Shown here piece after piece: positions 61,486 to 64,000 of a stretch of DNA of 64,000 bases. The DNA is taken from the NCBI RefSeq assembly GCF_004208535.1, contig NZ_SGIS01000020.1:1-64000 (forward strand). Direction: 5' to 3'. Position numbers and translations under genes: made by a program. Numbering within the stretch: the first letter of the stretch is position 1; every line of letters starts with the position of its first letter. This DNA is from Sphingomonas populi (GTDB lineage: Bacteria; Pseudomonadota; Alphaproteobacteria; Sphingomonadales; Sphingomonadaceae). Below the pieces are notes generated by a model. It had not been told where the DNA came from and searched no databases. It was given only the letters and a program-made list of their open reading frames with translations.

Positions 61486-62727
61486 ATGATTGAGGGCACA
61501 GCGTTTCTCGAGCTTCTGGAGCGTCAGCGCGCCGGCTGGACGCTCGAACAACCCTTCTATCTCGATGAGGACATCTTCGCGTTCGAGCGCGACCGCTGGA
61601 TGTCGCGGCAGTGGATGCTGATGGCGCATATCGCCGAGCTACCCGCCAAGGGCAGTCACATCGTACGCGATCTGTTCAACGAATCGATCGTGATAGCGCG
61701 CGCGGGGGACGATGACGTCCGCGCCTATTTCAACGTCTGCACGCATCGCGGATCGCGGCTCTGCAAGGCGGACGGTCGCGCGCCGCTGCTCGTCTGCCCC
61801 TATCATGCCTGGTCGTTCAAACTGACAGGGGAATTGCAAAGCCGCGCCGACGTGCCGGACGGCATTGACCCAGCCGACCTGGGGCTGCATCCGGTTTCGG
61901 TCCATCTCGTCGAAGGGCTGATCTTCTGCGCCTTGCCGAGCGATGCCCTGCCCGATCCGGCACCGGCATTCGACGTCTTGGGCCCCGCGTTGCGGCAACA
62001 CGGAATCAAGCGCGCCCGGATCGCCGCGCGCAAGAGCTATCCTACCAATGCCAATTGGAAGCTGGTGCTGGAGAATGCGTTTGAATGCTATCACTGCCGC
62101 AACGCCCATCCTGAATATACCAACGTGAACGGGCATGTGCAGGTGACCGGCATGCGCGATGCAGCGAAGGCGGAGACCTGGGCGGACGAGATCGCCCACT
62201 GGCAGAAAACGATCACCGGAGCCGATGGCTTCGACATGAAGCATCGCGACCCCGGCTCCCTCGACCGCCTGTCGTACAGCGTGACGCGCCACCCGATCGG
62301 GCGCGGACGCGCAACGCTGTCGCGCGATGGCGCGCCGGTTTCCAAGTTGATGGGCGCGTTCGCCGATTATGACGGTGGCGAAACCCAGTTCCGCTTCGGG
62401 CGCCTGTCGTTCGCCAGCGCCGCCAACGATCATGTCACGCTAGTGCAGATCCAGCCGCGCAGCGCGCAACAGACCGACATGGTGCTAACCTGGCTGGTCG
62501 ATGCGGACGCCGATCCGGCGCTCGACGTCGAGCCGATCCAGTGGATGTGGGACGTGACGACGGTGCAGGACAAGCGGATCATCGAGGACAATGCCGCCGG
62601 CATCCGCTCGCGCGCGTACCGACCCGGGCCCTATACCGCGCTCGAGGGCGAAACTGCGACCTTCGTCCAATCCTATCGCGCCGAAATGCACGCGCTGGTG
62701 TGCGACGACGCCGGCGTGGGGGGGTGA
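61486..62727 (+). CDS. Rieske-type aromatic-ring/O-demethylating oxygenase, alpha subunit
   Basis: A 413-residue oxygenase. The Rieske cluster ligands are Cys85, His87 (CTHRGS), Cys104 and His107 (CPYHAW). The mononuclear iron ligands are His203 and His208 in ECYHCRNAHPEY, with a distal Asp expected further on. It hydroxylates or demethylates an aromatic or other hydrophobic compound and needs an electron-transfer partner, which is not encoded nearby. GAGAGGTTGGGG precedes the ATG. It is 4 bp before the S9-type peptidase gene, so the two are co-transcribed. Confidence 0.93.
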   Translation: MIEGTAFLELLERQRAGWTLEQPFYLDEDIFAFERDRWMSRQWMLMAHIAELPAKGSHIVRDLFNESIVIARAGDDDVRAYFNVCTHRGSRLCKADGRAPLLVCPYHAWSFKLTGELQSRADVPDGIDPADLGLHPVSVHLVEGLIFCALPSDALPDPAPAFDVLGPALRQHGIKRARIAARKSYPTNANWKLVLENAFECYHCRNAHPEYTNVNGHVQVTGMRDAAKAETWADEIAHWQKTITGADGFDMKHRDPGSLDRLSYSVTRHPIGRGRATLSRDGAPVSKLMGAFADYDGGETQFRFGRLSFASAANDHVTLVQIQPRSAQQTDMVLTWLVDADADPALDVEPIQWMWDVTTVQDKRIIEDNAAGIRSRAYRPGPYTALEGETATFVQSYRAEMHALVCDDAGVGG

Positions 62728-62731
62728 AGGC

Positions 62732-64000
62732 ATGGGCACGACAGCGCACACAACGATTGACGCCCTCTATACCCGGCTGATGCGGCCGGGCAGCGGCGAG
62801 CCCTACAGCGCGACCGACGCCTGCAGCGCGGATGGCGAAACGGTGTACTTCATCGGCACCGTTTGCGGCGACACGGTGTTCGATGCGACACGATCGATCG
62901 TGTATCGCGCAAGTCGCACCGGCACGATGACCCCAATGTACCAGGGCCGTGCGAAACTGCTCGAACTGGCCCCGGGCGGTGCCCGGCTTGCTTTCGCTTC
63001 GAGCGGTCACGGCGGGGGCGATGATCGCCTGATCGTCATCGCCACTGATGGCACGATCGTCAGCGAGATGCCGACCGAAGGCCGGATCGAACAGATCGGC
63101 TGGTCACCCGACGGAGCAGCCTTGTTGGTTTTGGTGGCGGGTGCCGGTACCGATACGACGACACTAGCGGGGTCGCTCAGCGCCGCCACGGATCGCGCGG
63201 CGGAAGCCGCGGAGCCCGTGATCGACGACGGCACGCCCGACCCCGAAGACCGGCGTTGGTTGTCGATCCATTGCCCCGGCCGACCGGATTTGGACCGGAC
63301 GCTGGCCATCGCAGGAATGATCTGGGAAGCATCCTGGTGCGGGACGGCGGGTATCGCCGTGTTGCTGAGCGCGCAGAGCGGCGAGGCAGCCTGGTATCGC
63401 GCCGGGCTGGCGATAGTCGATCCGGAAACCGGCAGTGTCCGCAGCCTGTATCAGCCGCAGGACCAGATCGGGCAAGTGCGCGGTGCGCCAGATGGCGACC
63501 GGGTCGCGTTCATCGAAGGGGTGGCGAGCGACCGCGGGCTGGTCTGCGGCACCCTGAAGAGGGTCGATGCCGCCGGCGATACCGTGGAAGCGCTCTCGAC
63601 CGGAAAGACCGAGATCACCTCGATCGCCTGGCGCGGCCGCACGCTTCATCTAGCGGGGCAGCGCGGTCTCGTAACCGCGATCGGCGATCATGACCTCGGG
63701 CCCGACGGGTATCGCGAGCGATGGTCGTCCGAGCGGTGGAGTTGCGGCGCTTATGTTCCCACCTCCCGCCCCGTTGGGAGCGGGCACGGCATCGCCGTGA
63801 TGGAAGGCCAGACCGCCCCGCCGCGACTCGCATTGGTCGGCGATGACGGGTTTGAGACGATCCGTATCTTCACCGAGAATGACGATCGCGCGGACACGAC
63901 AAGCGTATCGGTGCGGTGGCGAGCGCCCGACGGTCTCGAGATCGAGGGGATCCTAGTCCGCCCGGTGAGCGTGAGCGGTCCGCTGCCGACGGTTGTCGAT
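62732..64000 (+). CDS. S9-family (prolyl-oligopeptidase-type) peptidase, N-terminal part
   Basis: The frame runs from ATG 62732, 4 bp after the Rieske stop, to the window edge without a stop; about 423 codons are visible. The visible part is beta-propeller-like: repeated strands ending IGWSPDGAALLVLVA, APGGARLAFASSGHGG and APDGDRVAFIEG, then RWRAPDGLEIEGILVRP, which is the junction into the catalytic domain of S9 enzymes. The Ser-Asp-His triad lies beyond the window. GGTGAAGG precedes the start. Its role beside an oxygenase is not clear. Confidence 0.85.
   Translation, partial: MGTTAHTTIDALYTRLMRPGSGEPYSATDACSADGETVYFIGTVCGDTVFDATRSIVYRASRTGTMTPMYQGRAKLLELAPGGARLAFASSGHGGGDDRLIVIATDGTIVSEMPTEGRIEQIGWSPDGAALLVLVAGAGTDTTTLAGSLSAATDRAAEAAEPVIDDGTPDPEDRRWLSIHCPGRPDLDRTLAIAGMIWEASWCGTAGIAVLLSAQSGEAAWYRAGLAIVDPETGSVRSLYQPQDQIGQVRGAPDGDRVAFIEGVASDRGLVCGTLKRVDAAGDTVEALSTGKTEITSIAWRGRTLHLAGQRGLVTAIGDHDLGPDGYRERWSSERWSCGAYVPTSRPVGSGHGIAVMEGQTAPPRLALVGDDGFETIRIFTENDDRADTTSVSVRWRAPDGLEIEGILVRPVSVSGPLPTVVD

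Noticed and set aside
1..64000. CRISPR array
   Set aside because: No series of regularly spaced direct repeats was seen.

Overview
The window reads as chromosomal DNA of a high-GC alphaproteobacterium, most likely a sphingomonad. The pointers are a large TonB-dependent receptor beside aromatic-type catabolic genes, an ECF sigma factor of FecI type, and an int/alpA/DUF2274/trbI transfer module of the kind common in that group. This is inferred from gene style only; there is no rRNA and no complete tRNA to anchor it.

Left flank (1-2.27 kb): the right end of an IS630-type element interrupts a secreted amidohydrolase gene. An AraC fragment follows.

Candidate island (about 2.27-39.34 kb): it opens with a tRNA-3'-end-like sequence, a tyrosine integrase, alpA, a DUF2274 gene and a truncated trbI. 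It closes with a matching tRNA-3'-end-like sequence and a shared 21-bp repeat. The transfer genes have decayed and the interior is cargo. The cargo has two layers. The first is signalling: a stand-alone receiver, three paralogous PAS-type histidine kinases, a sensor-less HisKA_2 kinase, and one FixJ/LuxR-type response regulator. The second is small redox and detoxification enzymes: four alpha/beta-fold or SDR enzymes, pirin, a cNMP-domain/thioredoxin-reductase-like flavoprotein, a beta-lactamase-fold/DUF302 fusion, a DsrE-like Tat protein, a CPBP protease, a molybdenum hydroxylase with tri-haem cytochrome c and AhpD-like protein, and an ADH/GST/ALDH/AKR operon.

The main discovery candidate is a 20-bp palindrome, CCCCATAC-N4-GTATGGGG. 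I found eleven versions with identical 8-4-8 geometry, all between 4.6 and 34.7 kb and almost all just upstream of the signalling and cargo genes. The AC-N4-GT core has the geometry I recall for FixJ/StyR/TodT regulators, so I propose that the island's single FixJ-type regulator binds it and that several kinases feed that regulator.

Middle (39.4-47.2 kb): an HNH endonuclease with a truncated upstream partner, a hairpin-bearing scar that also beheads an alpha/beta hydrolase, an M1 metallopeptidase, two small unknown genes, a short AraC regulator, an ECF sigma factor, a frameshifted istB relic and a TetR regulator.

Right part (47.3-64 kb): a catabolic locus. A minus-strand operon (ALDH, ACMSD-type decarboxylase, carotenoid/lignostilbene oxygenase) diverges from a TonB receptor across a control region with four TTRARTGACA boxes. 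Then come an MFS carrier, DUF3237, an MHS carrier and a CapA-like protein. A PhyH oxygenase and a Rieske oxygenase diverge across twin ATACA-N4-TGTAT palindromes. An S9-type peptidase runs off the right edge. A plausible job is import and oxidative cleavage of a stilbene- or lignin-like compound, but the substrate is not visible from sequence.
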